Origin: Eubacteriales Family XIII. Incertae Sedis bacterium
GTDB lineage: Bacteria > Bacillota_A > Clostridia > Peptostreptococcales > Anaerovoracaceae
DNA length: 5,210 nt
Reading direction: 5' to 3'
Assembly: GCA_031280075.1 (NCBI GenBank)
Contig: JAITHG010000067.1
Coordinates: 1 to 5,210, forward strand
In this document: positions 1 to 5,210 of the stretch, piece after piece
Layout of the letters: every line of letters begins with the position of its first letter
How positions within the stretch are numbered: position 1 is the stretch's first letter
Made by a program: the position numbers and the translations under genes
The notes under the pieces: generated by a model
Told to the model about the DNA's origin: nothing
The model's input: only the letters and a program-made list of their open reading frames with translations
Databases searched by the model: none

Positions 1-947
1 AGCGCCCCGCCGATGTCCGTGCCCCTGCGCCAGAGCGCACTGCTTCGGACACGCGCCTCAAACCGCGCGTAGTCCGAGAAGCCGATCTCCTCCAGCCCCT
101 CGGAGAAGAGGAAGGCACGCGCCCTGCCCCCGCGCCCGATGGCGGTGATAAAGCGCAGGGCGAAACCGGAAAACCGGTACATCGACTCCGATACATCGCA
201 GAGCAGGACGAAGCTGTGCGAGGGGCGCGGCCGTTTCTTGTAGATGGGCTTCATGGGGACACCACCCGTGCGCAGGCTGGTGTGGATCGTCGCGCGCACG
301 TCGGGCTGCCCGTGCCGCCCCTGCCGCCTGCTCCTGCGTTCTGCGTTGCGGTTGAGGCGCTGGACGAGCTGTTCGATGAGGTGCAGCGCCTGCGAGGTCT
401 CCTCCTCGGAGATCTGCGTCAGATCCTTGTGCAGGAGGCTGTCCTCCTGCTCCGTGAACGGCTCCATGCCGTAGCCGCCCTCTTCGGAGAGCCAGCCGCG
501 CGCGAGCTTGTTCAGGTATGCCTTCATGAGCTCGTTGTTGCGTCCGCCCGCCTGCGACGAGGCAAGCATCGAGCGTAGGAGCGCCTGCCGCGCCTCCGAG
601 GCTTTCGCGTAGGCTTCGGCCAGCTCTTCCGGGATGTCCTGCCCTAGGTTCTCCCTGCCCGACTCGACCTGCTGCTGCCGCTCGGCTTCCTCCGCCTGCC
701 GCTCCCGCACCTGCTGCGCCATGTGTTCCTCGCCGATGAAAAAGTCCCGGAAGGCGCGGTCGAAAGCGGACTGCTCCTTCGGGGACTTGGCGAGCATGGC
801 GCGCATCACGCCGTGCAGGCGCGCGCGATCGGCGAGCATGTCAGCCGTGAGCAGGGGAAGGAGGCTTCCTGCCTCCGCCGGGGAGACGAGCAGGCCTTCC
901 GCCCGCAGCGTCTCGAGGAACAGGAGGATGTTCGGCAGGTGCTTCAT
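1..947 (-). CDS. CoxE-like VWA domain protein, partner of MoxR ATPase (3' end outside window)
   Basis: The first 315 residues are visible and the frame is open to the window edge, so the C-terminus is missing. My translation begins MKHLPNILLFLETLRAEGLL. The N-terminal half is helical, with a charged Glu/Gln/Arg-rich stretch near residues 73-125 that may be a coiled coil. A basic linker (about 199-243) leads into a von Willebrand A domain with the MIDAS motif DVSES (D251, S253, S255). It continues into GTDIGGA at 309-315, where T310 would be the further MIDAS ligand. This layout, with a long N-terminal region and a C-terminal VWA domain, matches the CoxE family (VWA_CoxE), which is encoded next to MoxR ATPases and acts with them in maturing metalloenzymes such as aerobic CO dehydrogenase. 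The start ATG overlaps the upstream ATPase stop as ATGA. No good Shine-Dalgarno precedes it, so translational coupling is likely. A cytoplasmic location is inferred, since no signal peptide or membrane segment is seen. The substrate is unknown. Confidence 0.88.
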   Translation of the reverse strand, partial: MKHLPNILLFLETLRAEGLLVSPAEAGSLLPLLTADMLADRARLHGVMRAMLAKSPKEQSAFDRAFRDFFIGEEHMAQQVRERQAEEAERQQQVESGRENLGQDIPEELAEAYAKASEARQALLRSMLASSQAGGRNNELMKAYLNKLARGWLSEEGGYGMEPFTEQEDSLLHKDLTQISEEETSQALHLIEQLVQRLNRNAERRSRRQGRHGQPDVRATIHTSLRTGGVPMKPIYKKRPRPSHSFVLLCDVSESMYRFSGFALRFITAIGRGGRARAFLFSEGLEEIGFSDYARFEARVRSSALWRRGTDIGGA

Positions 948-1870
948 GGGCGAGGGTTGCCGCCAGGATCTGCCGGAGGGGCGGGGGATGCCGGGGCATC
1001 GGGGGTCGCCAAGACATCGGGCAGGATGTCTGTCAATGCCGCCTCGGCATCTGCACGGTTTTTCAGGGAGGCGCTGATCGTGGATCGCGCGCTGTCAATG
1101 TCGAGCCGCGCTGCGCCGAGGGCTTCTAGGGCGGCGATCCAGTCCAGGGTCTCTGCCACGGACGGCTTCTTCATGATGCGCGGCTGGTCCCGCAGGGCGC
1201 GGACGGCGAAGGCGACTTCCCGCGCCAGCTCTGCGTCCGCGTCCGGCATGCGCGCGCGGATGATCTCGATCTCCTTGTCTATGCTTGGGTAGTCGAGCCA
1301 CGCATAGGCGCAGCGCCTGCGCAGGGCATCCGACAGCGGGCGGGCGTTGTTGCTCGTCAGCACCGTGAAAGGGCGTGTGGCAGCGTGCAGCGTGCCCAGT
1401 TCCGGGATGCTCACCTGATATTCGGCAAGCAGCTCCAGCAGGAAAGCCTCGAATTCCTCGTCGGTCTTGTCGAGCTCGTCGATGAGCAGCACGACGGGTG
1501 TCCGGCTCCGGATAGACTGCAGCAAGGGGCGCTCGAGCAGGTAGTCGTCCGAGAAGATGGACTCCATGATGCCTTCTTTGTCGCCACCCGCGCCCGTATG
1601 AACCTGGATCGCAAGCAGCTGCTTCTGGTAGTTCCATTCGTAGAGGGAGCGGGTCTCGTCCATACCGCTGTGACATTGCAGACGGACAAGGGGTCTGTCC
1701 AGGACGGTCGCCATCGCTTTCGCGATCTCCGTCTTGCCGACACCTGCCGCACCCTCGACGAGCAACGGGCGCTCCAGGGACAGCGCGACGAAGACGGCGG
1801 ATGCCAATGCCTCGTCGCAGATGTACCCTACGCCCGCCAGCTTTTCTTTGATTCCATCAATCCCGATCAT
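944..1870 (-). CDS. MoxR-family AAA+ ATPase
   Basis: The product is 308 residues, a normal size for a MoxR ATPase, and is predicted cytoplasmic. It shows Walker A GAAGVGKT (40-47), Walker B VVLLIDELD (126-134), a sensor-1 TSNN (172-175) and an arginine cluster LRRRCAY (183-189) where the arginine finger sits. After the lid domain the last 20 residues are an Ala/Pro-rich, low-complexity tail. MoxR proteins form ATP-driven rings that work with a VWA protein to remodel or activate a target enzyme. CoxD/CoxE of CO dehydrogenase is the closest named precedent. The gene follows the methyltransferase after 17 bp, and its TGA overlaps the CoxE-like ATG by 4 bp. The ATG at 1870 has GGCAGG about 8 bases upstream. 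A GTG at 1891, overlapping the preceding stop as GTGA, is an in-frame alternative that would add 7 residues, but it lacks a convincing ribosome binding site. The frame stays open far upstream inside the methyltransferase gene; that part is a shadow. Confidence 0.92.
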   Translation of the reverse strand: MIGIDGIKEKLAGVGYICDEALASAVFVALSLERPLLVEGAAGVGKTEIAKAMATVLDRPLVRLQCHSGMDETRSLYEWNYQKQLLAIQVHTGAGGDKEGIMESIFSDDYLLERPLLQSIRSRTPVVLLIDELDKTDEEFEAFLLELLAEYQVSIPELGTLHAATRPFTVLTSNNARPLSDALRRRCAYAWLDYPSIDKEIEIIRARMPDADAELAREVAFAVRALRDQPRIMKKPSVAETLDWIAALEALGAARLDIDSARSTISASLKNRADAEAALTDILPDVLATPDAPASPAPPADPGGNPRP

Positions 1871-1887
1871 GGCGCGAACCTGCCGCG

Positions 1888-2694
1888 TCACTGCTTCGGG
1901 GGACCGATCAGCCCCTCGCGGAACGCATTCAGGTATTCCAGGCAGAACTCGTCCTGCCCGAGCAGCGCCTCCGTTGAGAAGATGGCGGCGCGGATGTCCG
2001 CGGAGGTCGGGTCGCAGATGGCGCTGTCCATGCCTGCGCTTGCGGCAAGACAGAGGAAGTACTGGTTGAGCGCCTTGCGGAAGGGCATCCCGAACGAAAT
2101 GTTGCTGAGCCCGGAGGTGATGTGCACGTCCGGATACTGCGCCTTGATGAGGCGGACTGCCTCGTTGAAGGTCAGGAGGCTCGTGCCTGTCGTCGCGAGG
2201 CTGTTCACGAGCGGGTCGATGAAGAGCCGGTCTGCGGCGATGCCGTTCGCCTTCGCTTTTTCGATGATGGTCGCCCCGATGGCAGCCTTCTTGTCCGCCT
2301 CCATCGCAAGCCCGTTGTCGTCGCAGGTGAGGGCGACGATGTTCCAGCCGGTGTCCGCCACCTTCGGGAAGATGACCTCGCACTTGCCGTGTTCGTCCGA
2401 GACGGAGTTGATGAGACCAGGCCGTTTTGCGAGGGGGAGCACGTCGAGGATGACCTGCGGGTCGGGGCTGTCTAGGGAGAGCGGCGTGTCCACCGCGTCC
2501 TGTACGATGCCGATAAGCCACTCGAGGGTCTCGCGCTCCTGCTCCGGCGCGGTGCTTGCGCACACGTCGATGTAGGCCGCGCCCGTCTCACTCTGCCTCA
2601 CGGCGAGGTCGCGGATGAACGCCTCGTCGCGCTCTGCGATGGCCTTGGCGGTCGAGGGGATTGCGCCGTTGATTTTCTCTCCGATAATGATCAT
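1888..2694 (-). CDS. AcsE-type methyltetrahydrofolate:corrinoid protein methyltransferase
   Basis: The product is 268 residues, close to the roughly 262 of acetogen AcsE, and is a single pterin-binding TIM barrel. It begins MIIIGEKINGAIP, the characteristic start of the family. Residues D75 (SLDSPDP), N96 (LINSVS), D160 (LFIDPLV) and N198 (GLSNIS) fall at or next to the positions I recall for pterin contacts and N5 activation in Moorella AcsE. The enzyme should pass the N5-methyl group of methyltetrahydrofolate to or from a Co(I) corrinoid protein in the cytoplasm. The family covers Wood-Ljungdahl AcsE and the MtgA-like enzymes of methylamine, betaine or O-demethylase systems. The window has no corrinoid protein, CO dehydrogenase or substrate methyltransferase to tell these apart, so I give no symbol. 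The ATG at 2694 has AGGAGG 9 bases upstream; an ATG at 2718 would put that site inside the coding region. It is the first gene of the cassette with MoxR and CoxE-like genes. Confidence 0.9.
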   Translation of the reverse strand: MIIIGEKINGAIPSTAKAIAERDEAFIRDLAVRQSETGAAYIDVCASTAPEQERETLEWLIGIVQDAVDTPLSLDSPDPQVILDVLPLAKRPGLINSVSDEHGKCEVIFPKVADTGWNIVALTCDDNGLAMEADKKAAIGATIIEKAKANGIAADRLFIDPLVNSLATTGTSLLTFNEAVRLIKAQYPDVHITSGLSNISFGMPFRKALNQYFLCLAASAGMDSAICDPTSADIRAAIFSTEALLGQDEFCLEYLNAFREGLIGPPKQ

Positions 2695-2703
2695 GCTTCC
2701 TTG

Positions 2704-2709
2704 CCTCCT
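2704..2709 (-). promoter_or_regulatory. Shine-Dalgarno site of the methyltransferase gene
   Basis: On the minus strand this reads AGGAGG, a full consensus site, 9 bases before the ATG at 2694. It settles the start in favour of 2694 over the in-frame ATG at 2718. It is the strongest ribosome binding site in the window, consistent with this being the first gene of its cassette. Confidence 0.8.
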
Positions 2710-2731
2710 GGATCCCATGCGAACCGATACA

Positions 2732-2771
2732 CGAATGATTGCCCGGCAAAGCCATGCTTGGCATTCGCCAA
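2732..2771. repeat. Cluster of inverted repeats in the methyltransferase leader (possible operator or leader stem-loop)
   Basis: Three overlapping inverted repeats are packed in 40 bp. TTGGC-ATTC-GCCAA (2758-2771) is a perfect 5-bp dyad with a 4-base centre. TTGCC-C-GGCAA (2739-2749) is a 5-bp dyad with a 1-base centre. CGAATG (2732-2737) pairs with CATTCG (2762-2767) across 24 bases. They lie between the candidate -10 element and the AGGAGG site of the methyltransferase gene. They could be binding sites for a regulator or alternative stems in the 5' leader. The repeats are seen directly; the regulatory role is inferred. Confidence 0.4.
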
Positions 2772-2775
2772 CTAC

Positions 2776-2810
2776 ACTATAATTTTCCTGCCCGGTTATT
2801 CATGTAGCAA
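2776..2810 (-). promoter_or_regulatory. Weak candidate promoter for the methyltransferase-MoxR-CoxE cassette
   Basis: This is an AT-rich patch in the gap after the kinase gene. On the minus strand 2776-2781 reads TATAGT, a good -10 match, but the hexamer 17 bp upstream of it (CATGAA) is a poor -35. A second pairing is TTGCTA (2805-2810) and GAAAAT (2782-2787) with a 17-bp spacer, each matching 4 of 6 consensus bases. Either would give a leader of roughly 75-80 bases. A sigma-70-type promoter here is plausible, but the exact boxes are uncertain. Confidence 0.35.
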
Positions 2811-2812
2811 AT

Positions 2813-4267
2813 TTATCTCGTTTTGGTGTTTTTTTCACGCAGATGCAAACAGCTCCCCTGCCCGTCCGCCTCCCCTTGGGGCAGGGACACCGTAAAACAG
2901 CTGCCCTGCCCTTCGCGGCTGTCCACCGTGATCGTCCCGCCGTGTGCGGCGACGATGGATTTCGCGATGGTCAGACCGATGCCCGCGCCGCCTGTCCGGC
3001 GGCTTCTGGACTTGTCGGTCCGGTAGAAGCGTTCGAAGATGAGCGGAAGCTCCTGCGCGGGGATGCCGACGCCGTCGTCGTGCACCTTCAGCACACCGGT
3101 GCCCCCCTGTCCCGTACAGTCGTCACTGATCGTCTCGAGCCGGATGTGCCCGCCCTCCGGCGTGTACTTGACTGCGTTGGAGACCAGGTTTGTCGCCACC
3201 TGAACCAGGCGCCCCCAGTCCGCGAGGACGATGGCAGGAGTCCCTTCCACGGACAGGGCGAGCCCCTTCCCCGCGACATCCGCCGCCATGTTCCCTGCCA
3301 CCAGGCGGGCGATTTCCTGCAGATCCACCCGCGTTTTTTTCAAGCTGGTATTCCCACCTTCCACCTGCGCGAGCCGCTGCAGGTCTGCGACCAGCCCCCC
3401 GAGCCGCTGCACCTCTGCATGGCATGCCCCCAGCCGCTCCGGCGTGACCTCCCACATACCGGTGAGCATCGCTTCCAGGTGGGTCTCGACCGCTGCCAGC
3501 GGCGTCCGCAGCTCATGTGCCACGTCGGTCGTCAGCCGTCTGCGCAGGCTTTCCTGTTCGGCGAGCGCCCCGGAGAGCTGGTCGATCGCCTCCGCAAGGT
3601 CGTTCAGCTCGCGCGTGTGCTCGCGCCCGAAGCGGATGCCGTAATTCCCCTGCGCGATCTGCTTGGCGATGTAGGCGGTCTTTGCCACGGGACGGGCGAT
3701 GCGGCGCGCAAGCAGGCTGCCGACGACGACGGCAAGCAGCGCTGCCAGCAGACCGATGGCAAGCAGCACGCGGTTCAGGGCGCTGATGAAACGAAAATCC
3801 TCCTGGCTGTAGAAATACGGTCCGTAATAGGTGATGGACACCGTGCCGACCGTCTGCCCGCCCTGGTGGATGCCGTGGACGTGTTCCAAGAAACCGCCTG
3901 CCTGCCGCAGACCGTCCATGCGCGCCGCGATGTCCTGCATGATCTGTCCACACAGCGACATGTCGTGGTTTTCCGCGTCCCATACGACCGCGCCGTCCGC
4001 GTCCGCCACCTTCAGGATGTAGCCGTCGTACAGGGAGTACATGCCGATGGTGTGCAGCAGGTCCGGATCCCAGCCGCGCCTCTCCCCATCGTACTGGATG
4101 CCCAGGTCGTGGACGATGCTCTCGCTCCGCCGCGCCTCCTGCCCCGCGACGTACTGCCCGAATTCGCGGTTGACAAACCAGCCCCCCAGCAGGCTGACGA
4201 GCGCGATGGTGACGAGCAGGGTCAGCAGGATGGAGATGGACAGCTGCGCGCGCAGGCTTCTGAACAT
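2813..4267 (-). CDS. HAMP-containing membrane sensor histidine kinase
   Basis: The product is 484 residues. TM1 lies at about 10-32, followed by an extracytoplasmic sensor loop (about 33-163), TM2 (about 166-188) and a HAMP domain (about 189-241). The HisKA helix TTDVAHELRTP carries the phospho-accepting H251. The ATPase domain has an N box NLVSNAVKYTP (N360, N364), G1 HDDGVGIP (396-403), F box FERFYR (411-416) and G2 GGAGIGL (426-432). All catalytic motifs are intact. The sensor loop includes WDAENHDMSLC, LEHVHGIHQGG and YYGPYFYSQED; the last resembles loops of other clostridial kinases, and no ligand is known to me. About 20 residues follow the ATPase domain and repeat the motif GQGSC. The ATG at 4267 is chosen because AGGGGG stands 6 bases upstream; a GTG at 4288 would overlap the regulator gene. 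The gene starts 10 bp after the response regulator, its evident partner, which it should phosphorylate. Confidence 0.93.
   Translation of the reverse strand: MFRSLRAQLSISILLTLLVTIALVSLLGGWFVNREFGQYVAGQEARRSESIVHDLGIQYDGERRGWDPDLLHTIGMYSLYDGYILKVADADGAVVWDAENHDMSLCGQIMQDIAARMDGLRQAGGFLEHVHGIHQGGQTVGTVSITYYGPYFYSQEDFRFISALNRVLLAIGLLAALLAVVVGSLLARRIARPVAKTAYIAKQIAQGNYGIRFGREHTRELNDLAEAIDQLSGALAEQESLRRRLTTDVAHELRTPLAAVETHLEAMLTGMWEVTPERLGACHAEVQRLGGLVADLQRLAQVEGGNTSLKKTRVDLQEIARLVAGNMAADVAGKGLALSVEGTPAIVLADWGRLVQVATNLVSNAVKYTPEGGHIRLETISDDCTGQGGTGVLKVHDDGVGIPAQELPLIFERFYRTDKSRSRRTGGAGIGLTIAKSIVAAHGGTITVDSREGQGSCFTVSLPQGEADGQGSCLHLREKNTKTR
2847..2911 (-). repeat. Short in-frame duplication at the 3' end of the kinase gene
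   Basis: Bases 2847-2863 and 2895-2911 are 17-bp direct copies with one mismatch, exactly 48 bp apart. Both encode GQGSC in the kinase frame (residues 453-457 and 469-473). The first copy sits in the last strand of the ATPase domain and the second in the extra tail. Between them GGGCAGGG (2879-2886) is the inverse complement of CCCTGCCC (2856-2863), so an 8-bp stem is also possible. No T-run follows on the minus strand, so it is not an evident terminator. Confidence 0.55.
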
Positions 4268-4272
4268 TCCGT

Positions 4273-4279
4273 GCCCCCT
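4273..4279 (-). promoter_or_regulatory. Ribosome binding site of the kinase gene
   Basis: On the minus strand the regulator stop TAG runs directly into a G-run (AGGGGG, with the spacer starting about 6 bases before the kinase ATG at 4267). The site therefore lies at the end of the regulator gene, and terminating ribosomes would reach it directly. It supports ATG 4267 over GTG 4288. Confidence 0.55.
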
Positions 4280-5015
4280 ACTCCCCACCGAACCGGTAGC
4301 CCATCCCGTGGACGGTCTGCACGTACACGGGGCGCTTCGGGTCGTCCTCGATCTTCTGGCGCAGGTTCTTGATGTGGCTGTCCACAGCGCGGTCGTAGGC
4401 GTCGGACTCGCTGCCCAGCGCGATCTCGATCAGCTCGTCGCGCGCGAACACTTTTCCGGGATACTTGACGAAGGCTGCCAGGATCCGCTGCTCGGCGGGT
4501 GTCAGGCTGACTGCTTGACCCGCTTTCCGGAACATGCCTTTTTCGAAGTCCACCACCAGGTCGCCCTCCCGAAACGAGCTGCGGGCGGTGAGGGGGACCA
4601 GGTCATCTTCGGAGCGGCGGAGCACGGCATCCACCCGCGCCGCGAGCTCCCGCAGGCTGAAGGGTTTCGTCAGGTAGTCGTCCGCACCCAGCCCCAGCCC
4701 CTCCACCAGGTCGTCCTCCTCGGCCTTGGCGGTGAGCATGAGGATGGGCACACGCGACTGCCGACGAATAGTCCGGCAGACCTCCTCGCCCGGGATGTCC
4801 GGCAGCATGAGATCCAGCACGACGAGCGCGATGTTCTCCGAACCGAAGATCTCCAGCGCACGCCTGCCGTTCCCGGCACCGAACACGCGGAAGCCCTTGC
4901 TCTCCAGCAGCGACGTCACCACCTCGAGGATCATGGGCTCGTCGTCCACCGCCAGGATGTTTCTGCCGTTTCTGCCGTTTCTGCCGTTTTTGCTGTTTCT
5001 GCCAGGCGTGCTCAT
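4278..5015 (-). CDS. OmpR/PhoB-family response regulator
   Basis: The product is 245 residues: a receiver domain (about 19-135) and a C-terminal winged-helix DNA-binding domain (about 146-243). The receiver has the acidic pair D24/D25, phospho-acceptor D68 (LVVLDLMLPD), switch T95 (LMLTAKA) and K117 (YLTKPF). The effector shows SLTPAEQRIL, VDSHIKNLRQKIEDD and the closing VHGMGYRFGGE typical of the OmpR family. It should be phosphorylated by the adjacent kinase and bind DNA as a dimer. Unusually, the receiver is preceded by an 18-residue tail made of GRN tripeptides, encoded by a 9-bp tandem repeat. The ATG at 5015 overlaps the stop of the upstream small ORF as ATGA, pointing to translational coupling, but has no clear Shine-Dalgarno. 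A GTG at 5045 has GGAGG only 4 bases ahead of it and would add 10 residues; I prefer 5015, with modest certainty. Target genes cannot be read from the window. Confidence 0.94.
   Translation of the reverse strand: MSTPGRNSKNGRNGRNGRNILAVDDEPMILEVVTSLLESKGFRVFGAGNGRRALEIFGSENIALVVLDLMLPDIPGEEVCRTIRRQSRVPILMLTAKAEEDDLVEGLGLGADDYLTKPFSLRELAARVDAVLRRSEDDLVPLTARSSFREGDLVVDFEKGMFRKAGQAVSLTPAEQRILAAFVKYPGKVFARDELIEIALGSESDAYDRAVDSHIKNLRQKIEDDPKRPVYVQTVHGMGYRFGGE
4960..5004 (-). repeat. 9-bp tandem repeat in the start of the response regulator gene
   Basis: Five consecutive 9-bp units, TTTCTGCCG on the plus strand, fill 45 bp. Units 1-3 are identical, the fourth has two changes and the fifth one change. 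In the regulator frame they encode GRN-SKN-GRN-GRN-GRN (residues 5-19), just before the first receiver strand ILAVDDE. Because the unit is a multiple of three, gain or loss of copies changes tail length without breaking the frame. Confidence 0.9.
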
Positions 5016-5203
5016 GCCAGGTCGAAGGGTTTCAGGAACTTCCACACGTCCTCCGTCTTGCCGTTTTCCTCCACGGGGACCTGGGCGTAGACCCAGCCCT
5101 CGACATTTTCCGGCACGACGCCTGCCGCAATGAGCGGCTCGGGGTTCAGGACGAACACGATGTCCTTGTCCTGGTCGGCATCATCATAGCCGTTGGTTTT
5201 CAT
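5012..5203 (-). CDS. Small acidic protein of unknown function, coupled to the two-component system
   Basis: The product is 63 residues if the ATG at 5203 is the start, and I do not recognise the family. The first 14 residues are acidic and polar (DDADQDKD). Then comes a compact segment, IVFVLNPEPLIAAGVV, a VEGWVYAQVPV strand-like stretch and a C-terminal VWKFLKPFDLA. There is no signal peptide, membrane segment or cysteine, so a small cytoplasmic domain is likely. Its TGA overlaps the regulator ATG as ATGA, and the clean coding frame and overlap argue that it is real. The bases before the ATG (AAAGGAT) contain a purine-rich stretch, but it is too close to the ATG for an ideal ribosome binding site. 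The frame has no stop before the window edge, so a longer protein starting outside cannot be excluded. It may tune the two-component system or merely share its operon. Confidence 0.65.
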   Translation of the reverse strand: MKTNGYDDADQDKDIVFVLNPEPLIAAGVVPENVEGWVYAQVPVEENGKTEDVWKFLKPFDLA

Positions 5204-5210
5204 ATCCTTT

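Noticed and set aside
1871..2563. Upstream extension of the MoxR frame giving a 539-residue protein
   Set aside because: The extension lies inside the methyltransferase gene in another frame, its translation is Arg/His/Pro-rich and resembles no domain, and the MoxR fold starts at MIGIDGIK (1870).
1385..2575. Long plus-strand frame opposite MoxR and methyltransferase genes
   Set aside because: It is antisense to two genes with full catalytic motifs, and its translation shows no domain. GC-rich codon use produces such open antisense frames.
2695..2718. ATG at 2718 as methyltransferase start
   Set aside because: It would place the consensus AGGAGG inside the gene and add eight residues ahead of the conserved MIIIGEKING start.
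2778..2783. Perfect TATAAT on the plus strand
   Set aside because: No suitably spaced -35 lies upstream (TTGGCA is only 14 bp away), and there is no plus-strand gene downstream. It more likely reflects the AT-rich minus-strand promoter region.
2856..2886. CCCTGCCC/GGGCAGGG stem as a rho-independent terminator
   Set aside because: It lies within the kinase coding region with a 15-base loop, and no T-run follows on the minus strand; the T-rich tract nearby is on the plus strand and on the wrong side.
2843..4372. 509-residue plus-strand frame opposite the kinase
   Set aside because: It mirrors the kinase gene on the other strand and shows no recognisable motif; the kinase has all its H, N, G1, F and G2 boxes.
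4041..5090. 349-residue plus-strand frame opposite the regulator
   Set aside because: It is antisense to an intact OmpR-family regulator, and its SAVSAVSAVFAVS-like stretch is just the 9-bp repeat read in another frame.

Overview
The window is about 5.2 kb of GC-rich DNA in which every supported gene lies on the minus strand. Read 5'->3' on that strand (high to low coordinates) the order is: a small acidic protein of unknown function; an OmpR-family response regulator; a membrane histidine kinase; a 118-bp gap with a weak candidate promoter and inverted repeats; an AcsE-type methyltetrahydrofolate:corrinoid methyltransferase; a MoxR-family AAA+ ATPase; and a CoxE-type VWA-domain protein that runs off the left edge. 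There are no RNA genes, insertion sequences or CRISPR repeats that I can see.

The organism is probably an anaerobic, high-GC member of the Firmicutes sensu lato. The reasons are a purine-rich AGGAGG ribosome binding site, an acetogen-like pterin-dependent corrinoid methyltransferase, and a BaeS/PhoR-like kinase whose sensor loop resembles clostridial kinases. Negativicutes (for example Selenomonas relatives) would fit the GC content, but this is a guess from general knowledge, not a measurement.

The genes form two tight groups. In the right-hand group (2813-5203) the small ORF overlaps the response regulator by ATGA, and the kinase begins 10 bp after the regulator stops, so this reads as one operon for a two-component system whose signal is not evident. 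In the left-hand group (1-2694) the methyltransferase is followed after 17 bp by the MoxR ATPase, whose stop codon overlaps the CoxE-like start by ATGA. MoxR-CoxE pairs are chaperone or metallocofactor-maturation machines in other systems. Their joining to a corrinoid methyltransferase suggests, as inference, ATP-driven assembly, activation or repair of a corrinoid or metal-dependent methyl-transfer enzyme whose other parts lie outside the window. No clear rho-independent terminator separates the two groups, so read-through from the two-component operon is possible.
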